A stretch of DNA of 14,491 nucleotides from NCBI GenBank assembly GCA_023419655.1, contig JAEZXP010000272.1:1-14491 (forward strand), given 5' to 3'. The notes under the pieces are model-generated. The model did no database searches. It was not told the origin of the DNA and was given only the letters and a program-made list of their open reading frames with translations. Below, piece after piece: positions 1-6,219 of this stretch. Each line of letters starts with the position of its first letter. Position 1 is the stretch's first letter. The translations under genes were made by a program, and so were the position numbers. The DNA comes from Bacillota bacterium. GTDB taxonomy: Bacteria; Bacillota; Clostridia; Lachnospirales; Lachnospiraceae.

Positions 1-28
1 CACTTATAATTATTAGTTATAGTATCTA

Positions 29-66
29 TAAGAAGAAAATGGGAGTGACAGTATTGACAATACTTT
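29..66 (+). repeat. Leader element shared with the response regulator 1 promoter (copy 1)
   Basis: This 38-base stretch aligns without gaps to 5354-5391, with 29 identical bases by my count. The identical blocks are TAAGAAGAAA at the left and CAGTATTGACAA at the right, which includes the -35 hexamer. In both places it sits directly upstream of a gene. It may be a common regulator site, a duplicated promoter or chance in AT-rich DNA. Confidence 0.4.
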
Positions 67-80
67 ATTAATATTATAAT
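54..80 (+). promoter_or_regulatory. Putative sigma-A promoter of purC
   Basis: A perfect -35 hexamer TTGACA (54-59) is followed after 15 bp by a perfect -10 hexamer TATAAT (75-80). The spacer is shorter than the usual 17 bp, which lowers confidence. It lies about 55 bp upstream of the purC start, and no other gene lies between. The stretch TGACAGTATTGACA (46-59) also holds a direct repeat of TGACA. Confidence 0.5.
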
Positions 81-135
81 TTTAGAATATGATACTAAAG
101 GGATGTCTTATTTCACAGAAAGAGGGATATTGATT

Positions 136-819
136 ATGAAGCTTGTCTATACAGGAAAGACCAAAAATGTCTATGAACTTGAAGACGGGAATTATTTGCT
201 CAAATTTAAGGACGATGTAACCGGAGCAGATGGTGTATTTGATCCCGGAGCGAATACCGTAGGATTAACGATAGAAGGTGTCGGAAGAGCAGGGTTGAAG
301 CTAACAAAGCTGTTCTTTGAGAGGCTTAGGGAAGAGAAAATCCCCACCCACTATATAGATTGCGATATTGATGCCGCAACCATGACGGTCAAGCCGGCGA
401 CGATGTTTGGAAAAGGACTGGAGGTTATCTGCAGATTCAAGGCGGTGGGAAGCTTTATGCGCCGTTACGGAATGTACGCGAAAGAAGGTCAGCCGCTGGA
501 TGCATTTGTAGAGGTGACATTAAAGGATGATGAACGTCAGGACCCCCCGATTAGTGAGGATGCTCTTCATATGCTTGGTATCCTTACCAGAGAGGAATAT
601 GCTGTCCTTAAGGAGCTTACCGTGAAGATATCCAATGTAGTGAAGGATGAGCTGGCCAGGAAGGGAATGGAATTATACGATATTAAGCTGGAATTCGGAC
701 GGATTGGTGAAGATAAGCATATCGCCCTTATCGATGAAATCTCCGGGGGCAATATGAGAGCATATAAGGATGGCAACTATATCGAACCGCTGCAATTAGA
801 AAAATTGATGGTTGATTAA
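136..819 (+). CDS. purC: Phosphoribosylaminoimidazole-succinocarboxamide synthase (SAICAR synthetase)
   Basis: PurC is a cytosolic enzyme of de novo purine synthesis. It joins CAIR and aspartate with ATP hydrolysis to give SAICAR. The 227-residue product has the usual length. It opens with the nucleotide-binding strand KLVYTGKTKNVYE, has the substrate-binding motif EVICRFKAVGS in the middle and LKDDERQDPP shortly after, and the C-terminal LIDEISGGNMRAY region that handles ATP and metal. I chose the ATG at 136 because AGAAAGAGGG (118-127 region) stands about 9 bases upstream. The in-frame ATG at 103 has its purine-rich stretch directly abutting it, and it would add 11 residues absent from the conserved start. 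No other pur gene is visible, so this is a lone purC, as occurs when the pathway genes are scattered. It faces the leftward ABC operon and shares a terminator hairpin with it. Confidence 0.95.
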   Translation: MKLVYTGKTKNVYELEDGNYLLKFKDDVTGADGVFDPGANTVGLTIEGVGRAGLKLTKLFFERLREEKIPTHYIDCDIDAATMTVKPATMFGKGLEVICRFKAVGSFMRRYGMYAKEGQPLDAFVEVTLKDDERQDPPISEDALHMLGILTREEYAVLKELTVKISNVVKDELARKGMELYDIKLEFGRIGEDKHIALIDEISGGNMRAYKDGNYIEPLQLEKLMVD

Positions 820-825
820 AAACAG

Positions 826-854
826 ACGCTGTTGTGATGAAATCACAACAGCGT
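826..854. terminator. Bidirectional terminator hairpin between convergent purC and the ABC permease
   Basis: A perfect 13-bp stem (826-838 with 842-854) closes on a 3-base GAA loop. On the minus strand the hairpin is followed by CTGTTTTTAATC, a T5 tract, so it is a good terminator for the leftward ABC operon. On the plus strand only GTATTATTA follows, a weaker tail for purC. It lies exactly in the 59-bp gap between the two convergent stop codons. Confidence 0.85.
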
Positions 855-878
855 GTATTATTAAGATGAACCGTTCTT

Positions 879-1532
879 TTAAAATTCTTTATTCTTATAG
901 ATTCTTACGGATATGAGATAGGATACGAATAATATAATTACCAGTGCCAGAGGAATAAGAATATAGATATTGTCCATCAATACCTTTCCGATGGAAACCA
1001 ATGAGGCAGGAGGTTCAGGATAGAGCTTTTTCAATTCCCTGAATAGTATAGTTCCTAATAAGAATGGTGTCATATAAATTGCCAGTATGATGATTCTGGC
1101 TTTTTCAACCCCGAGCTTTGTTACGAATGGAATAATAATACCATAAAACATAATGACGACGGCAGCACCTCCGGCTGCAATGCTTATTCCATCGAAGATA
1201 TTTTCCTTCTTCATGATATAGTTAAGTATCAATAATATAATATCGTTGATAAGAAAGCTTGCTGCCGCCAGCAATAGCATAACAAGGTATTTTCCCCGGA
1301 CGATATCTTCTTTTTTGATAGGCATGGTGAGTGCGTAGCTGTCCCATTTTGCAAAATCATCAATGGAATAGGTGGTTAAGGTGAGCATGGCAAAGACCAG
1401 TGTTAACATTGTACTTACGAAGCTGGAGTCGCCCATGGAAAATGCAAAAACGATATAAAAGATTAAAGAAATACCGAAGATTTTAATGTTCTTTTTCAAA
1501 TTTATAATGTCTTTTAGTATCAGGCCTTTCAT
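879..1532 (-). CDS. ABC-2 type transporter permease subunit
   Basis: This 217-residue integral membrane protein is the membrane partner of the ATPase encoded just upstream. It begins MKGLILKDIINLKKN, the amphipathic start typical of short ABC-2 permeases (the family seen with YhcG/YtrB ATPases). About six hydrophobic segments follow. There is a soluble stretch near residue 60 (SIDDFAKWDSYALTMPIKKEDIVRGKY), with the TYSIDDxxKWDxYxLTMP pattern common in this family. The ATG at 1532 is preceded by AAAGGAGG seven bases away. A TTG one codon earlier is unnecessary. Its first base is shared with the TGA stop of the ATPase gene, so the two are translationally coupled. The substrate cannot be read from the sequence. 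Related GntR-controlled transporters respond to cell-wall antibiotics, but that is only an analogy here. Confidence 0.85.
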   Translation of the reverse strand: MKGLILKDIINLKKNIKIFGISLIFYIVFAFSMGDSSFVSTMLTLVFAMLTLTTYSIDDFAKWDSYALTMPIKKEDIVRGKYLVMLLLAAASFLINDIILLILNYIMKKENIFDGISIAAGGAAVVIMFYGIIIPFVTKLGVEKARIIILAIYMTPFLLGTILFRELKKLYPEPPASLVSIGKVLMDNIYILIPLALVIILFVSYLISVRIYKNKEF

Positions 1533-2395
1533 CAAAAATCCTCCTTTCGTCTGCTGGTAAACAGCATAATCTCTTCAACGGAAGCCTTATCCGCAATAAA
1601 CCCGGGATAGCGTCTCCGAAAAGAATCTTTATTTCGAATCATGATATTTATTCCAAAGTCGTTTTCTCTTATTCCCACAATAAAGGAGGAATCGATTTTC
1701 TTAGCATCTTCCTTGCTGCAATGGATAATTCCGTGGTTATAAATCAGCTCATCCTTGTTCTGACAAAATACAATCTTGCCTTTATGAATAAAGGTGACAT
1801 AATCGGCTATCTTTTCGATATCACTGATAATATGAGTGGAGAGAAGAATAGTACGGTCTTCCTCCTGTATAAAATCCAGAAAAATGTCCAGTATCTCATC
1901 CCGAACCATGGGGTCTAATCCGCTGGTAGCTTCATCGAGAATCAGAAGCTTTGAATGATGGGACAGGGCAACAGCGATGGACATCTTCATCTTCATACCA
2001 CGGGAATAATTCTTGAGCGTTTTTTCAGCAGGTAACTGAAATTTTTTAAGATACGTATAAAACATATTCTCATCCCAATTCGGATAGATATTTTTCATGA
2101 CAAGATTTACATCCGAGCCCTTCAGATTATCATGAAGGTTACTTCCATCGAATACTACTCCGATATGGGATTTTATATCCTTTGATAATTCCCTTGAATC
2201 TTTGCCGAGTACGGTGATTTTACCCCCATCCAGATGGATTAAATCAAGGATAGCCTTAATCGTAGTCGTCTTACCGGCTCCATTTTCTCCGACAAAGCCC
2301 ATGATACAGCCTGTCGGTACCTGAAAGCTAATGTTATTCAGAGAAAAATCCTTATATCTTTTTGTAACATTGCTTAATTCAATTGCATTCGTCAT
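1532..2395 (-). CDS. ABC transporter ATP-binding protein (GntR-linked, YtrB/YhcG-like)
   Basis: This is the cytoplasmic ATPase that energises the ABC-2 permease encoded next. With a start at 2395 it has 287 residues. Walker A is GENGAGKTT (residues 36-44). The signature motif is the degenerate SRGMK form instead of LSGGQ, as is usual in this subfamily. Walker B is LLILDEAT followed by SGLD, and the switch histidine is in LLSTHI. The C-terminal 70 residues after the switch are an accessory domain with no motif I recognise. Start choice is uncertain: in-frame ATGs at 2419 and 2407 and a TTG at 2428 also exist. I chose 2395 because the homologous part (TNAIELSNVTKRY) begins there, although its AGAAAGG site is 13 bases away. 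It follows the GntR gene after a hairpin-rich gap and overlaps the permease gene by one base. Confidence 0.9.
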   Translation of the reverse strand: MTNAIELSNVTKRYKDFSLNNISFQVPTGCIMGFVGENGAGKTTTIKAILDLIHLDGGKITVLGKDSRELSKDIKSHIGVVFDGSNLHDNLKGSDVNLVMKNIYPNWDENMFYTYLKKFQLPAEKTLKNYSRGMKMKMSIAVALSHHSKLLILDEATSGLDPMVRDEILDIFLDFIQEEDRTILLSTHIISDIEKIADYVTFIHKGKIVFCQNKDELIYNHGIIHCSKEDAKKIDSSFIVGIRENDFGINIMIRNKDSFRRRYPGFIADKASVEEIMLFTSRRKEDF

Positions 2396-2435
2396 ATTAA
2401 TAACCATGCCTTTCTTCATAGCCTGCAAACTTTAT

Positions 2436-2520
2436 ACATGAAAATCTTTGATTTTCATGTTTCGCAGAGCGCAATATTTGCAAAGCGAATTCATTCGCTT
2501 GGTGAAAGGTTTATCTTTCA
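2436..2520. repeat. Cluster of three inverted repeats between the GntR and ABC ATPase genes
   Basis: Three hairpins can be drawn. The first is an 11-bp perfect stem, ACATGAAAATC (2436-2446) with 2450-2460 and loop TTT. The second is an 8-bp perfect stem, AAGCGAAT (2483-2490) with 2493-2500 and loop TC. The third is a 6-bp stem, TGAAAG (2503-2508) with CTTTCA (2515-2520), reaching into the GntR stop codon. None is followed by a T tract on the minus strand, so they do not look like a simple terminator. They could be RNA-processing or stability hairpins inside the operon, or a small dispersed palindromic repeat. Confidence 0.7.
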
Positions 2521-2895
2521 CACTACCTCCTCATACAGCATCTTTATTATTTCCAGCAATTCCTCAAGCGTGATAGCTCCGACCTTTGCCCCGTGAACAG
2601 CCTTACTTAGATGCTCTTCCACAATACGAAGCTGTTCCTCACGAACGAATTCAAGATTCTTTCTGGCAACGTATGAGCCTTTACCCACAATCGAGTAAAT
2701 GAATCCGTCTCTTTCCAAATCCTCATATGCTCTTTTTGTGGTAATTACACTGATTCGGAGTTCTTTGGCCAGCATTCTCATGGAGGGAAGGGGGGCGTCG
2801 GCTTCCAGTTCACCACTCATTATCATTTGCTTGATTTGGGTTGTAATCTGTTCATAGATTGGCTTATCGCTGGAATTGCTGATTAAAATATTCAT
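2518..2895 (-). CDS. GntR-family transcriptional regulator, YtrA subfamily
   Basis: This 125-residue DNA-binding repressor is the first gene of the leftward ABC operon. The N-terminal winged helix covers about residues 5-75: the PIYEQITTQIKQMIMSGEL start, then LPSMRMLAKELRISVITTKRAYEDLERDGFI (recognition helix) and the wing VGKGSYVA. The C-terminal tail is only about 50 residues and helical, too short for a FadR- or HutC-type effector domain. That marks the YtrA subfamily, which usually controls an adjacent ABC transporter. The ATG at 2895 is preceded by GGGAGGTG five bases away. The reading frame extends further upstream, but that part would cover the promoter. A palindrome at the presumed transcription start suggests autorepression of the whole operon. 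The inducing signal is unknown. Confidence 0.92.
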   Translation of the reverse strand: MNILISNSSDKPIYEQITTQIKQMIMSGELEADAPLPSMRMLAKELRISVITTKRAYEDLERDGFIYSIVGKGSYVARKNLEFVREEQLRIVEEHLSKAVHGAKVGAITLEELLEIIKMLYEEVV

Positions 2896-2918
2896 TCTAT
2901 CACCTCCCGGTGTTATTA

Positions 2919-2937
2919 TGTATATATGCACTATACA
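2919..2937. promoter_or_regulatory. Likely operator of the GntR regulator
   Basis: The perfect inverted repeat TGTATA-N7-TATACA lies just downstream of the -10 hexamer of the leftward promoter and covers the expected transcription start. This is where an autorepressor would block RNA polymerase. That the adjacent GntR protein binds it is inferred from position and symmetry. Confidence 0.65.
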
Positions 2938-2938
2938 C

Positions 2939-2967
2939 AATATAACACTGCGTTGATAGGATGTCAA
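2939..2967 (-). promoter_or_regulatory. Sigma-A promoter of the GntR-ABC operon
   Basis: On the minus strand a perfect TTGACA (2967-2962) is followed by a 17-bp spacer and TATATT (2944-2939), five of six matches to the -10 consensus. Transcription would start near 2932, within the operator palindrome and about 37 bp upstream of the GntR start codon. Confidence 0.8.
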
Positions 2968-2970
2968 CAG

Positions 2971-3010
2971 GTTTTTAATTGGAATTGTTGTTTGCTAATA
3001 AATTAAAAAC
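2971..3010. repeat. 10-bp inverted repeat between divergent promoters
   Basis: GTTTTTAATT (2971-2980) and AATTAAAAAC (3001-3010) are perfect reverse complements separated by 20 bp. The pair sits directly upstream of the -35 box of the GntR promoter, in the divergent gap to the LacI gene. It may be a binding site for a further regulator or just AT-rich symmetry. It has no T-tailed terminator form. Confidence 0.5.
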
Positions 3011-3046
3011 AGGAAAAACAATCCGATATTTTATCATTTGAAAATA

Positions 3047-3060
3047 TAAAAACGTTCCCA
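3047..3060 (+). promoter_or_regulatory. Upstream LacI-family operator (site O1)
   Basis: TAAAAACGTTCCCA shares the 11-mer AAACGTTCCCA with the site at 3163-3176. The central AACGTT with a C/G-rich flank is the typical half-palindrome around CG bound by LacI-family proteins. It also meets seven of the eight fixed positions of the catabolite-response element TGNAANCGNNNNCA, so CcpA is an alternative binder. It lies about 70 bp upstream of the -35 box. Confidence 0.6.
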
Positions 3061-3129
3061 CAATAGATATGAGCAAATAGCATGAATATTGATTTTATTA
3101 AAAAGATGCATATATAATGTATTTATATC

Positions 3130-3158
3130 TTGACAAACTGTAAGATGTGTTATATTTA
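3130..3158 (+). promoter_or_regulatory. Putative promoter of the LacI-nucleoside hydrolase operon
   Basis: TTGACA (3130-3135) is a perfect -35 hexamer. At a 17-bp spacing stands TATTTA (3153-3158), within a run of TA-rich sequence that offers other -10 registers. The second operator starts five bases further on, so repressor binding would cover the transcription start. Confidence 0.65.
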
Positions 3159-3162
3159 TATA

Positions 3163-3176
3163 TAGAAACGTTCCCA
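3163..3176 (+). promoter_or_regulatory. Downstream LacI-family operator (site O2)
   Basis: TAGAAACGTTCCCA repeats the core of site O1 exactly 116 bp downstream. It overlaps the expected transcription start and lies 17 bp before the start codon of the LacI-type gene, an arrangement typical of autorepression. It also matches seven of eight fixed positions of the cre consensus. Confidence 0.7.
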
Positions 3177-3193
3177 TATGAGGGGGTATAAAC

Positions 3194-4204
3194 ATGCACC
3201 AAAATAATAAGGTTACACTTAGGGATGTCTCAAGAAAATCAGGAGTATCGATTTCTACCATATCCAGATATATGAATTCGTCCGGTTATGTCGATGCGAA
3301 TACCGCACAGATTATTCAAAAGACAATTGATGAGCTGAATTACAAGCCGAATAAGTTCGCAAAAAGTCTGAAAACAGACATGTCACAGCAGATAGCACTC
3401 ATTATACCGGATATCATAAACCCGTATTATGCAAGCATTTTTAGCCGTATTTATGAGTTGGCGGCAAAAGACGGTTACACCGTTATTCTGCAGGAAGCCT
3501 CTAATAACGAGATGAAAAATATTGATTATGTGGATGAGCTTGGGGTTGACGGAATTATATTTTGTTCCATTTATAAGTCTTCGGCAAGTATTGAAAGACT
3601 TATGAATGTAGGAAAGCCTGTTGTAATCAACGAAGAATACGATACGTTGATTTTTGATACTTTATGTAGTGAATATGGTAAAGGTATCTATTTGGCTGCG
3701 GAGCATCTTATTCATTACGGTCATAAAAAAATTGGCTATGTAGGTGGTATGGAAAAATCGTCGATTAATGAGCGAAGAAAAGCAGGCTTTATAAGGGCAC
3801 TTCAAAAAAACGATTTACCTGTGAATCAAGACTGGATTTTTGAAATGGACTTTACCATGAATGCGGGATATAAGGCCGGGATGTATTTTGCCGGTCTTGA
3901 TGAAAGACCCACGGCTATATGTGCAGCCAATGACATCATAGCAATGGGACTGTTAATGGCTTTTAATGAGAAGGGAATTAAAATACCGGAAGATATTAGT
4001 ATTACGGGAGAGGATAACATCGAATTTGCAAAAATCTGCAGACCTACATTAACTACAATTGATAACAGCAGCATATTTTTTGCAAATAATGCTTATGAGA
4101 TGCTCATGGATAGAATTAAAAAGAAATATGACGGCGAACCGCGAAAAGTCATCTGTCCGCGCAGTCTGATTGTTCGTGAATCGACTAAAAAAATCGATGA
4201 ATGA
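3194..4204 (+). CDS. LacI-family transcriptional regulator
   Basis: This 336-residue protein has the full length and domain order of the LacI/GalR family. The N-terminal helix-turn-helix VTLRDVSRKSGVSISTISRYMN occupies residues 7-28. The hinge with NYKPNKFAKSLKT follows at about 50-65. A periplasmic-binding-protein-like effector domain runs from QIALIIPDIINPYY to near the C-terminus, including GYVGG, ERRKAGF and the AANDIIAMGLL motif. The ATG at 3194 has AGGGGGT seven bases upstream. It is the first gene of an operon with a nucleoside hydrolase, whose reading frame begins next to its stop, so the effector may be a nucleoside or the derived base or ribose. That is inferred only from the neighbour. 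Two operator-like repeats around its own promoter suggest autoregulation. Confidence 0.93.
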   Translation: MHQNNKVTLRDVSRKSGVSISTISRYMNSSGYVDANTAQIIQKTIDELNYKPNKFAKSLKTDMSQQIALIIPDIINPYYASIFSRIYELAAKDGYTVILQEASNNEMKNIDYVDELGVDGIIFCSIYKSSASIERLMNVGKPVVINEEYDTLIFDTLCSEYGKGIYLAAEHLIHYGHKKIGYVGGMEKSSINERRKAGFIRALQKNDLPVNQDWIFEMDFTMNAGYKAGMYFAGLDERPTAICAANDIIAMGLLMAFNEKGIKIPEDISITGEDNIEFAKICRPTLTTIDNSSIFFANNAYEMLMDRIKKKYDGEPRKVICPRSLIVRESTKKIDE

Positions 4205-4254
4205 GAATCATAATGAGCAGCATGTTAAGTTATAACAAACAGGAGGTGTGTGCG

Positions 4255-5202
4255 TTGGAAAGAATCATATTGGATACGGATATAGGAACAGATGCTGATG
4301 ACGTATTGGCAGTGGCGTTGTCGGTATTATCACCGGAGCTTAAAGTAGAAGGTATAACAACCGTATATGGTGATGTGGATTTGCGTGCCAGGATGATTGT
4401 AAAGATTCTTAGGATGCTTGGAAAGGATGACATACCGGTAATGGCCGGGGCGCGGGATACTCTTCTTATGAATCGGGAGATATTTTGGCTGGGTCACGAG
4501 GGCGACGGGTTATTAACAGAAGAGGATCATTCCATTTCATATGACAGTCGTCATGCGGTTGACTTTATGGTTGATATGGTCATGAATAATCCCGGAGAAA
4601 TTACGATTATTGCGATTGGACCGTTTACGAATCTTGCGATTGCACTTGCAAGGGAGCCAAGAATTGCTGAAAATGTCAAGAAGATTATCATCATGGGAGG
4701 CAGTGCCAGGTTAGGTGCGAATGCAGCCGAACTGGAGTATTCGGATTATAATGTGAACAGGGACCCCGAAGCCGCAGCACTGTTGTTTAATAGCAAAGCT
4801 CCGGTTGTAATGTGCGGATATGATGTAACAAGACAGATATTGTTCAGGGAAGAACATATTGCAGCACTTGAAAAAACCGGTGATGAGCTAAACCTGGCGA
4901 TTGCAAAGATGATACGAATCTGGCTGCGTTGGTGGAACAGAGATTTTACGGCAATGAATGACCCCCTCTGTGTTGCTATGGCTTTTCTGCCCGATTTATG
5001 CAGCGGAAAGATGATGAATGTACATGTTGAATATGACCATAGGCATCCGTCAGGCCATACAATCTGTACATTGCCAAGGACACCATGGACCCCGCCGGAT
5101 GAGCTGAATGTTATACCTCCTGAGCCTAAAGTAATGGTATGTCTGGATGTTGACAGCAAAAGGTTCATAGATATGATGCTGGAACGGTTATGTAACCGCT
5201 AA
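4255..5202 (+). CDS. Nucleoside hydrolase (inosine-uridine preferring family)
   Basis: This enzyme splits the N-glycosidic bond of ribonucleosides to give free base and ribose, for salvage or as a carbon source. The 315-residue product begins MERIILDTDIGTDADDVLA. The Asp-rich loop D7xD9...D15D16 is the calcium- and ribose-binding signature, in the variant with one extra residue. IIIMGGS and NVNRDPEAA (middle) are also family motifs. The later Asp ligand is in MNDPLCVA (N235, D236). Classical enzymes have HDP there, with the His assisting the leaving group, and here it is Asn. I chose the TTG at 4255 because AGGAGGTG lies six bases upstream and the conserved strand starts there. An ATG at 4201, overlapping the LacI stop, has no such site. 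Substrate preference (purine or pyrimidine) cannot be decided. Confidence 0.92.
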   Translation: MERIILDTDIGTDADDVLAVALSVLSPELKVEGITTVYGDVDLRARMIVKILRMLGKDDIPVMAGARDTLLMNREIFWLGHEGDGLLTEEDHSISYDSRHAVDFMVDMVMNNPGEITIIAIGPFTNLAIALAREPRIAENVKKIIIMGGSARLGANAAELEYSDYNVNRDPEAAALLFNSKAPVVMCGYDVTRQILFREEHIAALEKTGDELNLAIAKMIRIWLRWWNRDFTAMNDPLCVAMAFLPDLCSGKMMNVHVEYDHRHPSGHTICTLPRTPWTPPDELNVIPPEPKVMVCLDVDSKRFIDMMLERLCNR

Positions 5203-5294
5203 GACCTTGCTGTAAGAAGAATAATAATATGATGTTATTATAAGAGGATAAGATAGATGAAGAAGGTAACAGCTATACTTTTATATATAACAGC

Positions 5295-5340
5295 AAACAC
5301 TGTAATCCGTATATCAATAATTTCGGGTTACAGTGTTTTT
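5295..5340 (+). terminator. Rho-independent terminator after the nucleoside hydrolase
   Basis: A 15-bp stem with one T-G wobble pairs 5295-5309 with 5324-5338 around a 14-base loop, and the T run continues to 5340. It stands 92 bp after the nucleoside hydrolase stop and before the promoter of the two-component genes, so it separates the two transcription units. Confidence 0.85.
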
Positions 5341-5353
5341 ATATAATATAAAT

Positions 5354-5391
5354 TAAGAAGAAACCGGATATGTCAGTATTGACAAAGATTT
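5354..5391 (+). repeat. Leader element shared with purC (copy 2)
   Basis: This is the partner of the stretch at 29-66, with 29 of 38 bases identical. It contains the perfect inverted repeat TGTCA-GTAT-TGACA (5371-5384), which overlaps the -35 box of the response regulator promoter. In the purC copy one base differs, so the same place is a direct repeat instead. Confidence 0.4.
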
Positions 5392-5407
5392 ATAAATCAG
5401 ATACCTT
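5379..5407 (+). promoter_or_regulatory. Putative promoter of the two-component/ABC transporter genes
   Basis: TTGACA (5379-5384) is followed after 17 bp by TACCTT (5402-5407), a weak -10. A weak -10 with an inverted repeat over the -35 region would fit an activated promoter. The inverted repeat AGATA-N5-TATCT (5399-5413) covers the -10 region. Confidence 0.5.
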
Positions 5408-5488
5408 TTATCTAGGAAGCGTAGCAGGATGAAGTTATATCTGCCTCTTATGCCAAAAGTTAATAATTGCAAAATTAATAGGAAAGAA

Positions 5489-6202
5489 ATGGGCGTTGGT
5501 ATGAATAGAAGAATTCTATTGGTTGAAGATGATATGACAATTGCGCTTGGCCTGGAATATGCATTGCAGGAAGAGAATTATGAACTAACGGTCTGTCATG
5601 ATGCTGCTTCTGCGAAACTGAATATTGCCGGGAAGGATTATGACCTTGCCTTATTGGATGTCTCTTTGCCGGATGGGAACGGATTTGACCTTTGCCGGCA
5701 GTTAAAGGCTAAGAAGGATGTGCCGGTAATATTCCTGACAGCCCGGGATGATGAAGGCAGCATCGTGATGGGGCTTGATATCGGTGCGGACGATTATATT
5801 ACGAAGCCTTTTCGCTTAAGAGAGCTGCAATCCAGAATCCGAAGTGTACTGCGAAGAGCCGGAAAGAAGTCGGAGGAAGAGCAGATTTATCACTATGGCA
5901 ATGTTGAGGTGAATATTACAAGGGGCAAGGTTAAGAAGAACGGAGAGGAACTATTTTTAACGGCGCTGGAATACCGCTTATTACTTACCTTAATCAATAA
6001 TGAAGGACATATATTGACGAGAAACCAGCTGTTAGAAAATATATGGGATGTATCCGGGGAGTTTGTCAATGACAATACCCTGACGGTATATATTAAGCGG
6101 CTAAGAGAAAAGATAGAGGATGAGCCGCAGAACCCGGCCATCATCGTAACGGAGCGGGGGCTGGGATACCGTATATTATCCGGAGAAGGACTGCCAAAGT
6201 AA
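5489..6202 (+). CDS. OmpR/PhoB-family response regulator (system 1)
   Basis: This 237-residue cytoplasmic transcription factor should be phosphorylated by the kinase encoded 17 bp downstream. The receiver domain (about 8-122) shows the acidic pair in LLVEDD, the phospho-acceptor D57 in LLDVSLPDG, T84 in FLTARDD and K106 in DYITKPF. The C-terminal winged helix (about 140-235) has LTALEYRLLLTL, the recognition helix NDNTLTVYIKRLREKIE and the wing ERGLGYRI. The start is uncertain. ATG 5489 has AGGA five bases upstream. ATG 5501, with no clear site, would give the typical MNRRILLVEDD start. An ATG at 5429 would add 20 unconserved residues. The order regulator, kinase, ABC ATPase, FtsX permease is that of peptide-sensing and resistance modules in Firmicutes, so the likely target is the transporter. 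This is inference. Confidence 0.93.
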   Translation: MGVGMNRRILLVEDDMTIALGLEYALQEENYELTVCHDAASAKLNIAGKDYDLALLDVSLPDGNGFDLCRQLKAKKDVPVIFLTARDDEGSIVMGLDIGADDYITKPFRLRELQSRIRSVLRRAGKKSEEEQIYHYGNVEVNITRGKVKKNGEELFLTALEYRLLLTLINNEGHILTRNQLLENIWDVSGEFVNDNTLTVYIKRLREKIEDEPQNPAIIVTERGLGYRILSGEGLPK

Positions 6203-6219
6203 GGTACAGGAGAAGATAG

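Noticed and set aside
1..135. Purine riboswitch or PurR box before purC
   Set aside because: I found no conserved purine riboswitch core or paired PurBox sequence in the leader, only a promoter-like pair.
4746..5168. 140-codon open frame antisense to the nucleoside hydrolase
   Set aside because: It is a shadow of a clearly conserved enzyme, with no motifs or promoter of its own.
5257..5346. Possible 29-codon ORF (MKKVTAILLY...) between the nucleoside hydrolase and response regulator 1
   Set aside because: It runs straight through the terminator hairpin, has only a weak AGAGG upstream, and shows no recognisable motif.
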